This document shows, one piece after another, positions 1 to 12,236 of a stretch of DNA of 64,000 bases; the stretch's first letter is position 1, and each line of letters opens with the position of its first letter. The notes under the pieces were generated by a model, which worked only from the letters and a program-made list of their open reading frames with translations, was not told the DNA's origin and did no database searches. This DNA comes from Ramazzottius varieornatus (Eukaryota; Tardigrada; Eutardigrada; Parachela; Ramazzottiidae), in NCBI GenBank assembly GCA_001949185.1, contig BDGG01000002.1:5384448-5448447 (forward strand), written 5' to 3'. The translations under genes were made by a program, and so were the position numbers.

Positions 1-1770
1 AAACGATCGAAGACGAATAAATGGTAAAGTCAACAGGCAGCATTCATCCGTGATACGTTTCTCCTGAAAAAGTTCCATTGTTCCATGTATACAAAAGATC
101 TGAAAATCTTTCTATGTAGAGTGTAAGCGTAAATTCTTACCAGTCAAAGAATCCATTCGTTGCATTCTCCAGACTTTCTGGGCAGGGGAAGACATAAGAG
201 GCGACATGGGTTCAACATGTGTGATGATCGCAGTTGACTACCATTCATGGAGGCGAAAGCGAAGAGCTGGTTGTGTCAGGGATGATATGGTCCAAAAGGC
301 TGATGGGTTCAAACAGTCGCAGAGATTGATCGCCAAGCCCTGCGTGCAATATAAAGATGATATAGAAGTAATAGCGAGATGATGATACTGCAATTACCAC
401 TGGATCGAACAATCGATCGGAGTATGGGCGCTGTGCTTGCATTCACAGTTCCATACAGACTGCGAGTATTCCTTACTCTGTGCGAGCTGCGAGATCCGAT
501 CCGTAGATCGACAGCCTCCAGTTGCCGACTGCTCAAATGAAATTTACAGCACGCGACTTCAAGATCAAACACTCCACCAAGTGATCCCTAAATGCAGCAG
601 CCTATGTGTGTTTTCCAGCATATTCCCACTCCCACTTCGCGGCTTCCTGCAATCCCAGATGTTAATCCCCTAAGTTTGGATACAGATCACGTATACTTAC
701 AGTACTTGGTCCTCCGCTAAATCGACCAGCCCTCCTTCTTCGTAATGCAGTCAACAGTCTTCAGAATCTCCAACACACGTTCAGCCACCAACAGAGTGAC
801 CCATAACAAAAATATCCGAGAATAAAACTCGACGGAAAGTTATAATAGAAAACGACCAGAAGTTAAGGGTAAACTCCTTGGCTAACTTAAATTGAGAAAA
901 CGGGGCGGATCCGCATAAAGGGCGGATGATGAGAATTTTTATATAACGCGGAAGCTATTCTCTGGAGTCTCGACCTCTGGTCCCGAAAATGCGGACCTCT
1001 GTAGCCATTGCAGTTTCACTGATGGAAGAAGCCTTCTGTGTTCCAGGTCTTCTGAGCGAAGAATCTGATTCTCGCAACTTCGTCGCTCTCTGAAGTCGAT
1101 TTAAGTACGTACGTTTACACTTGGCCTTGGGTGTTTGAATCAGCTGTTTTCTGGTTGAAGACTGAAACTCTCTGATTGAGGAAATCAGATCTCAACGGCT
1201 TGTGGAGTCTGGGCACTTCCGGCAAGCTGAGCCGTGTTCTCGTAGAAGTTGTTATCACGACTTACGAGAATCTTTACAATTAACTCAGCGCGGACATTTT
1301 TTTATGAGAAGGACAAGGCAGAGGAAGCAGCTCTCTGCACTCTGCAGCAGCAGTACCTACCACCGCAAGAAAAGAGGATTGCTTACAGTGAGTTCGCTCG
1401 CATTAGTAGTGAACCAAGCCAGTGTTTTCCTTCATGCTGTTCAAACCGGTTGCATGCATGTAAGGCGTCAGCCAACTTCCGCTGGCATGCCTGAGCACAA
1501 CCGCATTTCTCTTTTGCCGTTTTTGTTGCAGGCATATGCACACCGAAATTCCACCATGATCGCACGTTGTTGCAAGGAGGATTTGTTGTTCTCCTAACAG
1601 TCGCCCACTTGGAAGATTTGAATCAAGATTCTCCAAGTATGAATGCCAGTTCGCTAACTACTCGTAGTTTACTCAAGCTCAGCTCGTTTCCATCTCTGGT
1701 ATTGTAATAATTTGCACGTGTTTTCGTAGGATCTTATCTCTTTTACGTGGTTTATCCGCCCGCATCAAAA
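1..1770. other. Left-edge intergenic / possible 5' UTR region
   Basis: No confident gene is visible. A plausible minus-strand mini-exon lies near 142-187 (pyrimidine-rich acceptor before it and a GTAAGA donor after it on the minus strand), so the last part of a gene running off the left edge is possible, but I cannot identify a product. The stretch 1640-1770 may hold the 5' untranslated part of the E-Syt gene; a pyrimidine-rich CGTAG acceptor sits about 40 bases before its ATG. Confidence 0.3.
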
Positions 1771-4700
1771 ATGGAGAACATCCCTCTGAATCTTCCCTTC
1801 TTGTCCTCGTTGCCGTTCTTCAGTTCGTCCACCGTCGCCTTCGCCTGTCAGGTGGTGCTTATGGTCCTGGCTTGGTTTGTGGGAAGGATCCACTGGAGCC
1901 TTTGGTGGATTGTTCTGTATGTTTGTCTTTTCACATAAGACTCGAAAGTCCATATCGCCTCTCGACCTTCTAGTTATTTGTGTCGTCTTGGTATTTTTCT
2001 CCGGTTCGTAGGGGTTCAGTGATGTGGTGGCTGGCTATTCGGAGCAAGCAGAAAGCGACAGCGACAACCGCAGCGTACAAGGCTCTTCAAGTCAACGATC
2101 AGAAATTCGTCCGCGAAGTTGCCGGCGATTACCTGCCTACCTGGGTATATTTTCCAGGTTTGTGTGCGCAGGATATTGATTTTGTTTACCTTAAACCGAC
2201 ACTGTTTCCTGACTGTTTGATCGCGATTGATTATTCTTGCCACTGACATTTCCGTTATCTTTACAGACCAGGAACGCGCCGAATGGTTCAATAGAATGCT
2301 CATGCAAATGTGGCCTTTCATGAACAAATACTTGCAGGACCTCATCGTTAGCATTATGGTAAGACGATCTTGTCTCTTCGTGGAGATCAAAACGGATTAA
2401 GTTCTCCATGGAATTCACCGGTCTTAGGAGCCTGCGGTGAACAGTGCACTTCCGGCGCTGATGAAGTTCCGGTTCGATAGAATAACGATGGGCGACGAAG
2501 CACCTAGAGTCGGCGGTATCAAAGTGTACAAAGAACACATTGCGCGAGGAGAGATCGTTCTGGACGCGGAAGTCCTCTACGCCGGCGACTGCGAAGTGAA
2601 AGCCCGAGTGGGACCTGGGCGTATCGGCTTCAAGGAGATCACACTCCACGGAACAATGCGCATTGTCTTCAAGGTACTTGTTACGTACCAACTTGATGCA
2701 GTCTTTGGAACATTCTTTTGCAATTAAGTCGTTTGTTTATGTAACGAGAGAACAAACGATAACTGGTTTTGATATTTGTAGCCGCTTGTTCCACAAATGC
2801 CTTTCATCGGTGGTATTACGGCGTTCTTCTTGTCGACACCGGCCATCGACTTCAACCTCACCGATCTCGCCGATGTTATGGACATACCAGTGAGTCTTCC
2901 AACTTAATGCTTCCGTGTGCACTGGAACAATGACAACATTATAGGGCTGTGCTGCAAAGAAGATGGTTGTCTTTAGGGCTTATCGGAGTTGATGCGGAAG
3001 GTCGTGCAAGACCAAGTCAACTACTTCCTGGTCCTGCCGAACAAGATTTCAATTCCTCTGGTGGAGGACATTTCGCGCTATGACCTGAAGTTCATTCCTC
3101 CTGACGGTGTCCTGAGAATCTTCGTGGCCGAAGCAGCGGACTTACGCAGGGCGGACGTCGGAATCTTGGGCAAAGGAAAGTCCGACCCTTACTGCATCCT
3201 TCGTGTCGGCGCCCAAATATTCCAGACTCAAGTCATCAAAGAAAATATCAATCCTAACTGGAGGTAATTTTTCTGATTATGCGCTTCTAGACCTGCAGTA
3301 GCACAGATGGAAAACATGATGGTCAGTTTCTTCAGAAAAAGCGTATTTCAATTTTCACTTTTTCCCTAGCGAGTATTTCGAGATGGTGGTCGACCAAGCT
3401 TCCGGTCAGTCTATTGACCTTGAGGTTTTCGACAAAGATCAAGGTATTTGCTTGATCCATGGGCGATGTTTGATTGATCACCCATGGGGATGTTTGTTTG
3501 ATCAAGGTAACGACGATGATTTCCTGGGTCGCCTCAGCATAGACATTTATCCGATTGCGAAAGAAGGAACCATTGACAAGTGGTTCCGCTTGGACGACTG
3601 CGACACCGGCAACATTCGACTGCGTTTTTACTGGATGGGTCTGTCAGCGGAATCCAGCAACATCAACGCCGTGATTCGCGAAACCGCTATGCTCAGTGAT
3701 CGAGTTAATCTCGCAACCTGTCTGCTGATGGTAAGCTAACTGTATTTCGGGTTGACTTTAGATGAGTGCGAATAGCTGAAGCAAAGTCAATATTTGACAG
3801 GTTTTCATCGACAGCGCCAAGTCCCTCCCGAATGTCAAGAAGATTGCCGCTGAGCCTTTCCCGTACTGTATAGCCACCACAGGGAAGAACCAAGCGTACC
3901 GTACGGTGACTGTCAAGAAAACGTATGACCCAGTGTGGGAAAGTCAGCACTCGTTCTTGATCTACGACCCAAAAGAAGAAATAATAAACTTTTCAATTTT
4001 CGACGAAAAGACGACGAAGAGGTTGGGGTGGGCGGAGATACCCATAAGGAAGCTGCTGGAACAGAACAATATGGAAATGAGCGGCATGTTCCGGCTGCAG
4101 AATTCGGGCACCGCCAGCGAACTTCGACTGAATCTGAGACTTAGAATACTACGCCCGATCTCTCTGGCGGAAGCGGTGAGCAGTGCTGGGAAGGTGGAGG
4201 TGAACCCGGACCTAACCACGTCGGTAGCTACGAACGCTGTTGACACAGTGACGAAGACTGCACTACCGTCTACCGGAAATGAACCAGTGACCGCTAAGGA
4301 ATTTGCCGAACAGGTATACAGTAGTAAATACTTGCAAATGTTTTCTTTTCTCCCGCATGAATTTTTCTTAGACATGCGTTCACAAGTCTTGTTAATACTT
4401 TCGCATATTATTTTTTGAATATTCATGGATTTTTTCTGTATGTCTTGTAGGTGAAGGGAAGCACACCAATAGCAGTGGCTCTTCCCCCTGTCGACCAGCG
4501 TTTTACGCCCAAGTCCGACATTTCCTTTCCCGTCGACTTGAGAGCTGAAAGTCAGATACCGCCGCCGGAGTCAGTCCAAGGCGCAGCCATCAAACTAACT
4601 CTACGTTTTGGAGAAGCCAACAGAAACCTGATTGTGGTCGTCAGCGAAGTAGTCAACTTGACCAAGATGACTGCAGGCCAAAACGGAAACCATAATTACT

Positions 4701-4972
4701 ACGTATCAATCACCAGTTTCCCGTTCAAGACCAAGAGACGAACACGGGAGTTTGTCGGCGACCCTGACAAACAGTCATACGAAGAAACCCTGGAGTTCCC
4801 GGTGGACAATGAGATTTTGCTGAAGACTGCGTACCTCGAAGTGAAGATCAAGACCAAGACCGGTGCGTTCAGTAAGGATGCCTTGGCGCAGGTGTTGGTA
4901 CCTTTGGAAAACGTCATCGGCATCAGCTCCCATACCGCGTGGTACAATCTCGAAGAACCTGACCATAAGTGA
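1771..4972 (+). CDS. ESYT2: Extended synaptotagmin (E-Syt), SMP plus three C2 domains
   Basis: ER-anchored tether that moves lipid at ER-plasma membrane contacts. Ten coding exons: 1771-1916, 2012-2157, 2267-2358, 2428-2673, 2782-2889, 2977-3263, 3370-3443, 3507-3730, 3801-4313, 4451-4972; about 785 aa. The N-terminus holds a hydrophobic hairpin (residues ~20-55). The SMP lipid-transfer domain follows and is recognised by DYLPTWVYFP, QMWPFMNKYLQ and FIGGITAFFLSTPAIDFN. C2A starts with LRIFVAEAADLRRAD and carries KSDPYCILRVG and NPNW; C2B has FPYCIATTGKNQAYRT and YDPVWE; C2C is the last ~130 residues. Three C2 domains fit the ESYT2/3 type better than the five-C2 ESYT1. The start chosen is the first ATG in frame with the hydrophobic exon. 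One intron (3444-3506) is unusual and is treated as a finding. Confidence 0.93.
3437..3509 (+). repeat. 10-bp direct repeat bounding a tandem-repeat intron
   Basis: GATCAAGGTA occurs at 3437-3446 and again at 3500-3509, exactly 63 bases apart, so that both the donor and the acceptor of the E-Syt intron lie in copies of one sequence. Inside, units beginning TTGATC and containing CCATGGG and GATGTTTG are repeated about every 22-24 bases. Confidence 0.8.
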
Positions 4973-5333
4973 TTCTTGCCCAGCGAAAGACAGCTTACCA
5001 TGAACCTGATAACTTATGTCCATTTACATAGAAGAACTAGTCGTTGTGGATCGGTGACTTCCGGTCAGAGTAGCCTTCGGTCTTCCAATTTTATTTTTAT
5101 AGTACTGTACCCGATAATGCTGGAATGTTAATCATAACCGACGAAGATATTTTTGTTGCCAAATTTATTGCTTCGCCAAATTTCTGTAAGACTGTATACG
5201 TACTAACCGATTCGGGAAGAGCAACTTTCCGTCAGCTGTCACAGTAGAATTTGTATAATTATTCTGTATGGGACTCGCTATAGGTACGATACGAATAATT
5301 GTAGTCCGTGTCTCTTACTATCTTTACTGAAAA
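4973..5333. other. Convergent 3' region between E-Syt and ELP6
   Basis: This 361-base stretch separates two convergent stop codons and presumably holds both 3' UTRs. It is AT-richer than the exons. No open frame of interest is seen. Confidence 0.6.
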
Positions 5334-6269
5334 CTATAGGATTCCAGAGGAAGTTCCAGGTGCGAAGAATTGTATCCGCCTATCTTGGGTTTTGAAGTGG
5401 TAGATCTTCCTATGCTTCCTCGAAGGCTCTTCAGATTCTCGGATATCGATGGACAACTAAAATAATATGAAACGGCTTCAGATAGCAGCTGTTCGTAACT
5501 TGCGTACTGTACGCAATAAAGCATGACACTTCTTTGCAAGTTTGCACAAAGGGAAGCAGCCTACCTGTCCATCGATTTCCGAACTCAAACCGCTTGAGAG
5601 ACCAGAAGTCTCAAGGAACCAGTTCGCGTAATGAAAGAGGAAGTTCCGCAATATAACATCGACACCGTCGTCCTTCCCACAGGTAGCGTATATAACCAGA
5701 ATTCCGTCCTTGACAAGGCTCTTCAAACTGATTATCAGCTGGAGGACTTCGTTGACCGGGAAGCCCAGATCTAACACAAGTGCGAGATCCTCCAAAAATA
5801 GACAAGGAAGCTGGTCAGGGTGAGACTGCCGAATTTTTCTGACCGCAGTTCTGAGCTCTTCGTAAATTTCACGAAGGAGCGACTTTCCCTGTCCATCGAC
5901 AGCACTGCAAGTACATCACGGAGTAATGTACTTTCCATAATGTCGGGAACATTGTAGATACTTGCTGTTCGACGCGAATCGGGACATCTTCAATCCTTCG
6001 ACGAAGCTAAGTTGTCCGGAAGTCAGGTAGCTTTGTAGTCCGAAGCCGCATTTTGCCATTACGGCTTTGTAGTGGCTCAGGTTTTCGGACAAAGAGAGCA
6101 TAACACAGGAAAGCTTTCGTCGTAGACAAACAGATAACAGGTGCTGTTGCACAAAGCTACCTTGTGGACGGGGAACAGGCAGATCTTCCCGATCTGACAC
6201 CACTATGCATGATCCAGCCGGTGGAGTACTGTCTTCCAGCTCGAGGTATTTACTAAGTTGTGCGAGCAT
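5334..6269 (-). CDS. ELP6: Elongator complex subunit 6
   Basis: ELP6 is a RecA-like, catalytically dead subunit of the Elp4-Elp5-Elp6 ring of Elongator, which modifies wobble uridine in tRNA. Three exons read on the minus strand: 6269-5962, 5904-5565, 5456-5334, giving 256 aa (human 266). Recognised stretches are FVQQHLLSVCLRRKLSCVML, LSENLSHYKAV, GQLSFVEGLK, the strand LFLEDLALVLDLG, a VIYATCGKDD segment, and the C-terminus HFKTQDRRIQFFAPGTSSGI, all in the human order. No Walker A motif is present, as expected for this subunit. The start is the first in-frame ATG. Two ACTTCCGG motifs lie within about 60 bases upstream. The gene is divergent from the nischarin gene and convergent with E-Syt. 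Confidence 0.9.
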
Positions 6270-7335
6270 GATAGCAGGTTACCTGTGCTGCCGAAGCGGT
6301 ATCCAGCAGACTTCCGGCAGTGACTTCCGGTCAAAAACAACGGAACCGTGACCGTCCGCTCTCCCGCACCTTCCTTGAATAGTCTTTCGCAAAATTAAAG
6401 GCTGTGGATGCGCTCTCCGTAGGTCGGTTGAAATCCGGATGCACGCAGCCGATTTTGAGTCATGGGTTTCGAAGGTGGAAGTGGAGATATACTCTCTAGC
6501 AGTGGAGTGCTGCTAAAAGGAGCCTCCACTTGCACATGGCCTGCCACAACCGCAAGCCGTCGAAAACGGCGTTTATTAGTCATTATCAAACAGTTGGTAA
6601 TGTGCAAGTCGTGCAGACTTCCACACAGAGGCACCCGGTGCAAACAATCTCGCTCGCGGTTTTTTCAGCCCATCGGTTGCTTGTGTTTGGCGAGACGGTT
6701 TTCTATTGTTGCTGGCATCCCTTGATTGAATGTAGAGCTAATTTTGAGTTTTTTCAGTAGATTACATCACATTACGTACGGCCCGGTACGGTATGTAATC
6801 AGCGTATGACGTACACCATATCGGTCCTGCCTAGTTGTTAGCGTAACGCAATCAATCAATCGCTCAATCACTGTGTTTGACGTCCCAGCAAGGCACCCTT
6901 TAGCAGCTCATGTATGCTCTCTAGTGAAAGCAGGAAGACAAGAAAGGAAGAAATTTTTCCTAACAGTGTCACAGCGAGTCAGTGACAGCTGTATCGATCC
7001 AATCAAGTGTCTCCAATCAATGGACAGCGAGCATGGTATTCTAAATGTGCTTGACGTCACGCGCAGTCACGTACGACAAATTGACAGGCCTTCCAAGGTT
7101 TTGTCTCCCCACTGATGCTACTGCTACTTTAATTTCCCGTCATCCCGATGTTCCGTCCGTTGACTTATTTGCTGGTCTGACTAGCGACCATGGAGCTGTG
7201 GAATACGGGAGGCTGAGGATCGTCCGACGTTCAAGAGACACTGACGCGAATTTATGGAACTGGTGATTCATCGACATTTCCATCGTCTGGCGTCTTTAGA
7301 GTTTTCCTGCGAAGGTCGTGGAGTAGTGGAGAATA
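6270..7335. other. Divergent promoter region between ELP6 and nischarin
   Basis: About 1.07 kb with no recognisable gene. It contains two ACTTCCGG motifs (about 6303-6325) near the ELP6 start, an imperfect palindrome at 6761-6799 (ATTACAT...GTAC, six-base loop, GTAC...ATGTAAT), and a short AATC run near 6851. The small open frames here have no family features. Confidence 0.5.
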
Positions 7336-10300
7336 ATGGCTGTCGCGGACATTCGTCGACCAGAAAACATCAACATCTCCCAGGTTCTGCGCATTAACTC
7401 GTTCTCACTGGAGGATGGCCACATTGTAATATGCTTCACTCCTCTCAGCGCACTACGGCACTAGTGTGAACTACTATTCAACATTTTTACAGTGTTTTTG
7501 TTCTTGCAGTTCTATTACATCCAGGTAACATTTGGACAATATTACTGGCAGTGCAAACGTCGATATAGCGAGTTCAAAACGCTACACGATAAGGTAGGGA
7601 CACTGTTCGCGAGTCGAATGCAGTGGGGAGTACTGCGAAGAACTCGGGCTCACTGCTTTCTCTAATGTAGATGATTAGTGATCACAGAGTGGATTCTGAT
7701 CTTCTTCCCGCAAAGTACATCTTTGGGGTGAAGAACGAGGCCTTCTTGAAGAAACGGCAGGTGGACCTAGAGGTAATGACCCTTGACGAAAGGGTTTTAT
7801 CCTTATGCTTGTAACTCATAACGTCTACACGCGCAATTTAATCTTGATGATCTTCTCCAACTACTAGGTCTACCTTTTACGGTTATGGCACCATTTGAGG
7901 CAGTTCCCAAGTGCATTAGCAGAGTTCCTCGATTTTCATCTTTATGTAAGCAAAGTGTGTGTGATGGGTACTGTATGCTGATTGGTAACTGGAAGATATT
8001 ATTCTTGCTTCTGCAGGAAATACACTTCGTAACGGAAAACCTCTGTAAACTGCTTCAAAGAGTCGAGCAGGAAGGCGGAAGGGACTCATTTTCATTCACG
8101 CCCATCCAAATTTACGCCATCAACAAAAGACGCCAGTTACCTGAACCGACTTTCGGTTCCAGCGATAAAGGTCGTGACTTCGGTCATCTCTTGGACTTCG
8201 TTCATCGGCTAAAGACGGTTAAGGTAAGCACGACTCGCTGAACAAAGTACGTGCTCCAGCTATACTGAACTGGACCAGTAGGAGGTTGCTTTCATCTGCA
8301 GAAGTTTCTGTTGCAGATTGTAGGCAGCGAGAGTCTTTTAGGAACATCAAATATTGTGGAGAACCAACTTCCTCTTGATCTGATGATTTTTAAGTCAGCA
8401 GAGCACCTAACTGTGAGTTCTTCTGAAGCTTGTATTGGAGCCCCATATAATTGGTTGATTGTGTTCTGTTTGGCGAAATTACAGTTGGACCAACTACGAA
8501 CCACTGAACTGTCCGGTTTGGAAAACGTGAGAGCTACCGTTCGAGTTCTCAGAATACACCGAACCCTGCAAACCCTGTCCGTGCTGCTGCTTCGCGATGC
8601 GGATGGTTGGTTTGCTCAAGATGATGCCGAATACCCGAGGTGCCTGTACTGGCAGAAGATCGTGGTGGCGGATTTCAGCAGTAACAGGATTGAAGTACTG
8701 GAGCCATCCTTGGTGAGTCAAAAACGCGTATTAAAATTTGCATGGATGGACGCTGCTAGAACTACAATATACGTCTTTGTTCCTTATGTTGTAGAAACTG
8801 TTGAACAACGTGGAGCATCTGGACCTTTCCAGCAATCAGCTCCGGTCTCTTGACCATTTAAATCGTCTCCATAATCTGCAGAAGCTGTGCCTCTCTAAAA
8901 ACTATCTTGCCGAACTGGAAGATCTTCACGCAAAGCTGGGAAACGTGCAGGAAATCAATCTGTCCCACAATCAACTTCAGACTCTCAAAGGTGATCTGTC
9001 GTTGAACGCTTAAATGGTCATTATAGAGTTTGCGAGTACAGGTAAGGTCTCATAAACTGCCATCATATTTGCGACTCTCAGGTTGTAGTCTCAGATTCGG
9101 ACAAATCAACTCCGCCCCAATCAAGCTTTATGAGAGTCAAAACTGACGTCACCACCTGTGCATGCGAAGAATTTCGCCTCGCGGTCTCACGTTTGTGCAC
9201 TCTCATATCGCAATGCTTGCTCTGCCGACCGGAAGTAAAAAGCTCTGACCGGATCTGCAGGGATGTCTTGACTCTTGACCATCTTTTACTCTCCCGAACT
9301 CACTTTAACATTTTGCATGGCACGAAAAGGAGACCACAACACGCACGATAAGGCGAAAGTCAAAGGAGGCACATCGAGGACATATCCGATAACGCGAGGG
9401 ATACGCCTGTTTCTCATTTTCTACTTCAGCAACTTTAGTGCAGCTTCCTACTGTCTTAAGCCTGGCTATACAGATACCCGCAGACCACATAATCGGCAGC
9501 CTCAACTGGTTGCTCCGGGGAGAAAGCGGCCATCGTGGATGACATGGAATCCTGAGCATTGTTGCTTAATGCTCACTGCGCCGAGGTTGCACGACAGTCC
9601 GAAAGTGATACTGCTCTCGTCCATCGAATGTCAGCCGGCTAGTCAGGCTCATGGCCTCTGGTAATCTGGAAGTATCCTGGTGCTATGAAGTTCACGGATA
9701 ATAGCAAATCTCCAAGCTTGAGTCGCGATTCCTCGGGCATCGTGAGAGTGGAAGTGCGCCACTGAAGTAGGGTTAGATGCGTATAATGTTATGTCGTAAT
9801 CTCTTGTGAAAGTTTGACACCGTACGCTGCGGTTCAAAATCACGAGAGCAGCGGCCTTCAGGCTCCGGAACGCGCAGGGATACGCAAAAGTTAGAGGGGA
9901 TAATTTACCGGACGGTCTCAGAAATTTCAGTCTCATCGAAATTTCAGTTTTCCATGAGACTAGTCGGGCACGGTCTCAGAATCGAAGTCTCGGAACGAGT
10001 CGACCAATAGCAGTCTTTCAGCGTGTTCGAGCCGGCCCACGACCCGTCGAAACATGAGGCCGAAAGATAAAAGTGGCTTTTTATGAGACCTGACCTGACC
10101 TGTCCTCGCAATCTCTATATTGTGCTTGAATCCGAATAACGGTTGTTTTTTCTGCAGGTCTGGCGAAGATGTACAGCCTAGAGAGCCTTGATATCAGCGA
10201 CAACGAAATTTCTGGTGTGGCCGAAGTGCAGCATCTGCGAAAACTTCCCTGTCTAGCGAAGCTAAACTTGACATCCAATCCAATCACACTTGTTGTCGAT

Positions 10301-10630
10301 TACCGGATCAAAATACTCGCATGCTTCGAAGCACGTGCAAACGAGGTAAGTTTTCCAGTTCGTTCTGGACTATGTGAAAATTCAGAGCTCGCAAAACACT
10401 GTTATTGTTTGCAGGTGAATCTCGATGGCTCTCCGGGAACTGCTCAAGAAATCAGTCACGTGAACATCTTGATGGCTCTGAAAAAGTCCCAGACAAGCGC
10501 CATCCACTTACGCAAACGACCATCAGACGTAAACGTCACGATGGGATCACCGCGGAGTTCTCCGGCTAGCCCGGCTCCAGGCCACGCAGTACTCCAGCCT
10601 ACGCCTTCTTCCAGTACTGCCGCCACATGA
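7336..10630 (+). CDS. NISCH: Nischarin-like PX and leucine-rich-repeat protein
   Basis: Nischarin (IRAS) is a phosphoinositide-binding endosomal adaptor that binds integrin alpha-5, LIMK/PAK and Rab proteins. Ten exons: 7336-7425, 7510-7593, 7671-7772, 7868-7945, 8017-8223, 8317-8412, 8485-8712, 8795-8990, 10158-10345, 10415-10630; 494 aa. Residues ~15-125 are a PX domain (VTFGQYYWQCKRRYSEFKTL, LPAKYIFGV). Residues ~285-440 contain LRRs with the LxxLxLSxNxL pattern (VEHLDLSSNQLRSL, VQEINLSHNQLQTL, LESLDISDNEISG), capped by the nischarin-type YRIKILACFEARANEVNLDG segment. It stops after a Ser/Pro-rich tail, so it corresponds to the short PX-LRR form and lacks the long C-terminal region of the 1504-aa human protein. 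The eighth intron carries a 1.1 kb repeat element. Confidence 0.87.
9019..10122. mobile_element. Terminal-inverted-repeat element in a nischarin intron
   Basis: The ends form a long imperfect inverted repeat. The left end reads TATAGAGTTTGCGAGTACAGG then TAAGGTCTCATAAA; the right end, reverse-complemented, reads TATAGAGATTGCGAGGACAG followed by one extra CAGGTCA-type unit and then GGTCTCATAAA. The interior has several GTCTCA/TGAGAC motifs and no recognisable transposase; its open frames are short and unidentified. Removing 1,104 bases would leave a 63-base intron, the normal size here, which supports insertion. A clear target-site duplication was not found. Confidence 0.7.
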
Positions 10631-10920
10631 ATCTTTCCCATAGTTTGATTTGATCTCGCTCTGACATAACTTTCCAGGACCAGTTTGATCCTTTTGTCTG
10701 GCTTTCAGCCTTCTTTAAGTTTGTAACGACGATAAGTTAGCCATAGACTGCGAAATACATTCTTTTTGCGTGCCAGAATTCCCCGTGATACATCACCGAA
10801 GTTTGGTAGTCACTCCACAGGTGTGTTTTTGTTTTACTTTTCATTTTATAATTTTACAGAAGTTGTATTACTTGTATATGGCCAAAGTTCGTGACCAAAA
10901 CGTTGGACACATTTTCACAA

Positions 10921-11525
10921 CTATCTTGGGTTTCCCGTCATAGGTCCCGCGTAATGACGAGGTAACCTGTGACCGGGTTTCTTGGGCATGATCGTCTTGG
11001 TTCCCGTCGACTTCATGAATACTTTCTTCAGCAGACCAGCTTTACCGGCCTGATACGCCAGTCTGTCGATGTTCGCCTGCTGATATGCACATAACCCCGT
11101 AATGTACCTGTGCAAGACGGTACCCTTTCCTGGCTTTAAGAACTGTTGTATTATCAGGACATCCGTGTACTTCAGTGGCAGGTTTAGGTCGCAGAGTGGA
11201 CAACATCCTTTCTCCGCATTCGGGCCCTGAAAAGGATACCATTATATCGATCAACTACACTCTTACGTATCTCGCACGGTTATTAAACAATCGACTTCCG
11301 GTCCCTAACCTTCACAACAATTTTGTCGTAATGATGATCCAAGTAGTTCGCCTCGATAACGGTCACATCGCCCTCTTCTTTTTCTTCGATATGCTTGATG
11401 CGCAGAGCAGGCGTCATCCAGAACGAGCGAGTACTAGTAAGCGCAGTGGTGGGAGTACGTGACAAACCACCGACCAATGTCCGTGTAGCTTGCGCTAGAA
11501 GAAAGAAAGTTTTCACCGATGCCAT
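10921..11525 (-). CDS. MRPS18A: Mitochondrial ribosomal protein, bS18 family (mL66/MRPS18A-like)
   Basis: Structural protein of the mitochondrial ribosome. Two exons on the minus strand, 11525-11310 and 11226-10921, give 173 aa. The first exon encodes a basic, Ser/Thr-rich leader typical of a mitochondrial presequence. The second has CCPLCDLNLPLKYTDVLIIQ, QFLKPGKGTVLHRYITGLCA and YQQANIDRLAYQAGKAGLL, the bS18 core with the CPxC zinc-type motif and the R-x-I-T-G-L-C signature. The AGLL followed by a long basic extension is closest to the human mL66 paralogue (196 aa) rather than MRPS18B or C, but the paralogue assignment is less sure than the family. Confidence 0.8.
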
Positions 11526-12236
11526 CGTTCAGCACTCGGACAGAATACACCACCACAGTTCGCTGGTGCCAGCTGTTCGGAAAGGGACAACCACGGCTGG
11601 TCTCCACTAAAGATCGCTTTCGCAGAATCCGCACTGCAGGTTCAGGTTAGGCTAAAGCTGTGCGGAAACGATTGCAGAGACTTCGCGTTGAGCTAGAGGT
11701 TCGTCGCCAAGTATTTTGTCCCGAAACAGAAACAACGTCATAGCAGCATTTCAGCCGACCAACGGATGAGAAGAGAACCCCAAGAGTCACACTAAAGAAG
11801 GGAAGAACACAACTTGAAATTGGAAAATCTTTTGCAAACACAACAAAGTTTAGTCTACGGCAGCGATCGGGAGGAGAACAGATCTTGACGCAGACGGAAA
11901 CCCTAAAGCAAATTTTGCTTGGCCTACCAAAAAACCTACGCTTCAATCAAAATCAATGCTGTCTGACACGTCTTTTGCGTTTAGATCAACTAATCAAGTC
12001 ATGTTGTTATACATGGCTCAGCATGATATACCATTACTCAGCAGTTTTTCCAGGTCACGTGGAAGTAAGAGATCTGTTTACTCCCGAGCACTGATTGTGA
12101 CTAGCTTATGCGCTGCGCAGTTCGCACCTCCGGCAGAATACTGGATTTCCTTCCAACATCCAGGACTTATCTTCACCTTTGGAACACTCGCATACGGGTT
12201 TCCCTGCCTCGCCTCGTCAACCTGGACATCGACGAA
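11526..12236. other. Divergent promoter region between mL66 and ATP23
   Basis: About 0.7 kb. A pyrimidine-rich TTTTTCCAG acceptor-like site at about 12043-12052 could end a 5' UTR intron of ATP23. An ATG at 12108 is in frame with ATP23 and could extend it by 43 residues. No separate gene is recognised. Confidence 0.45.
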
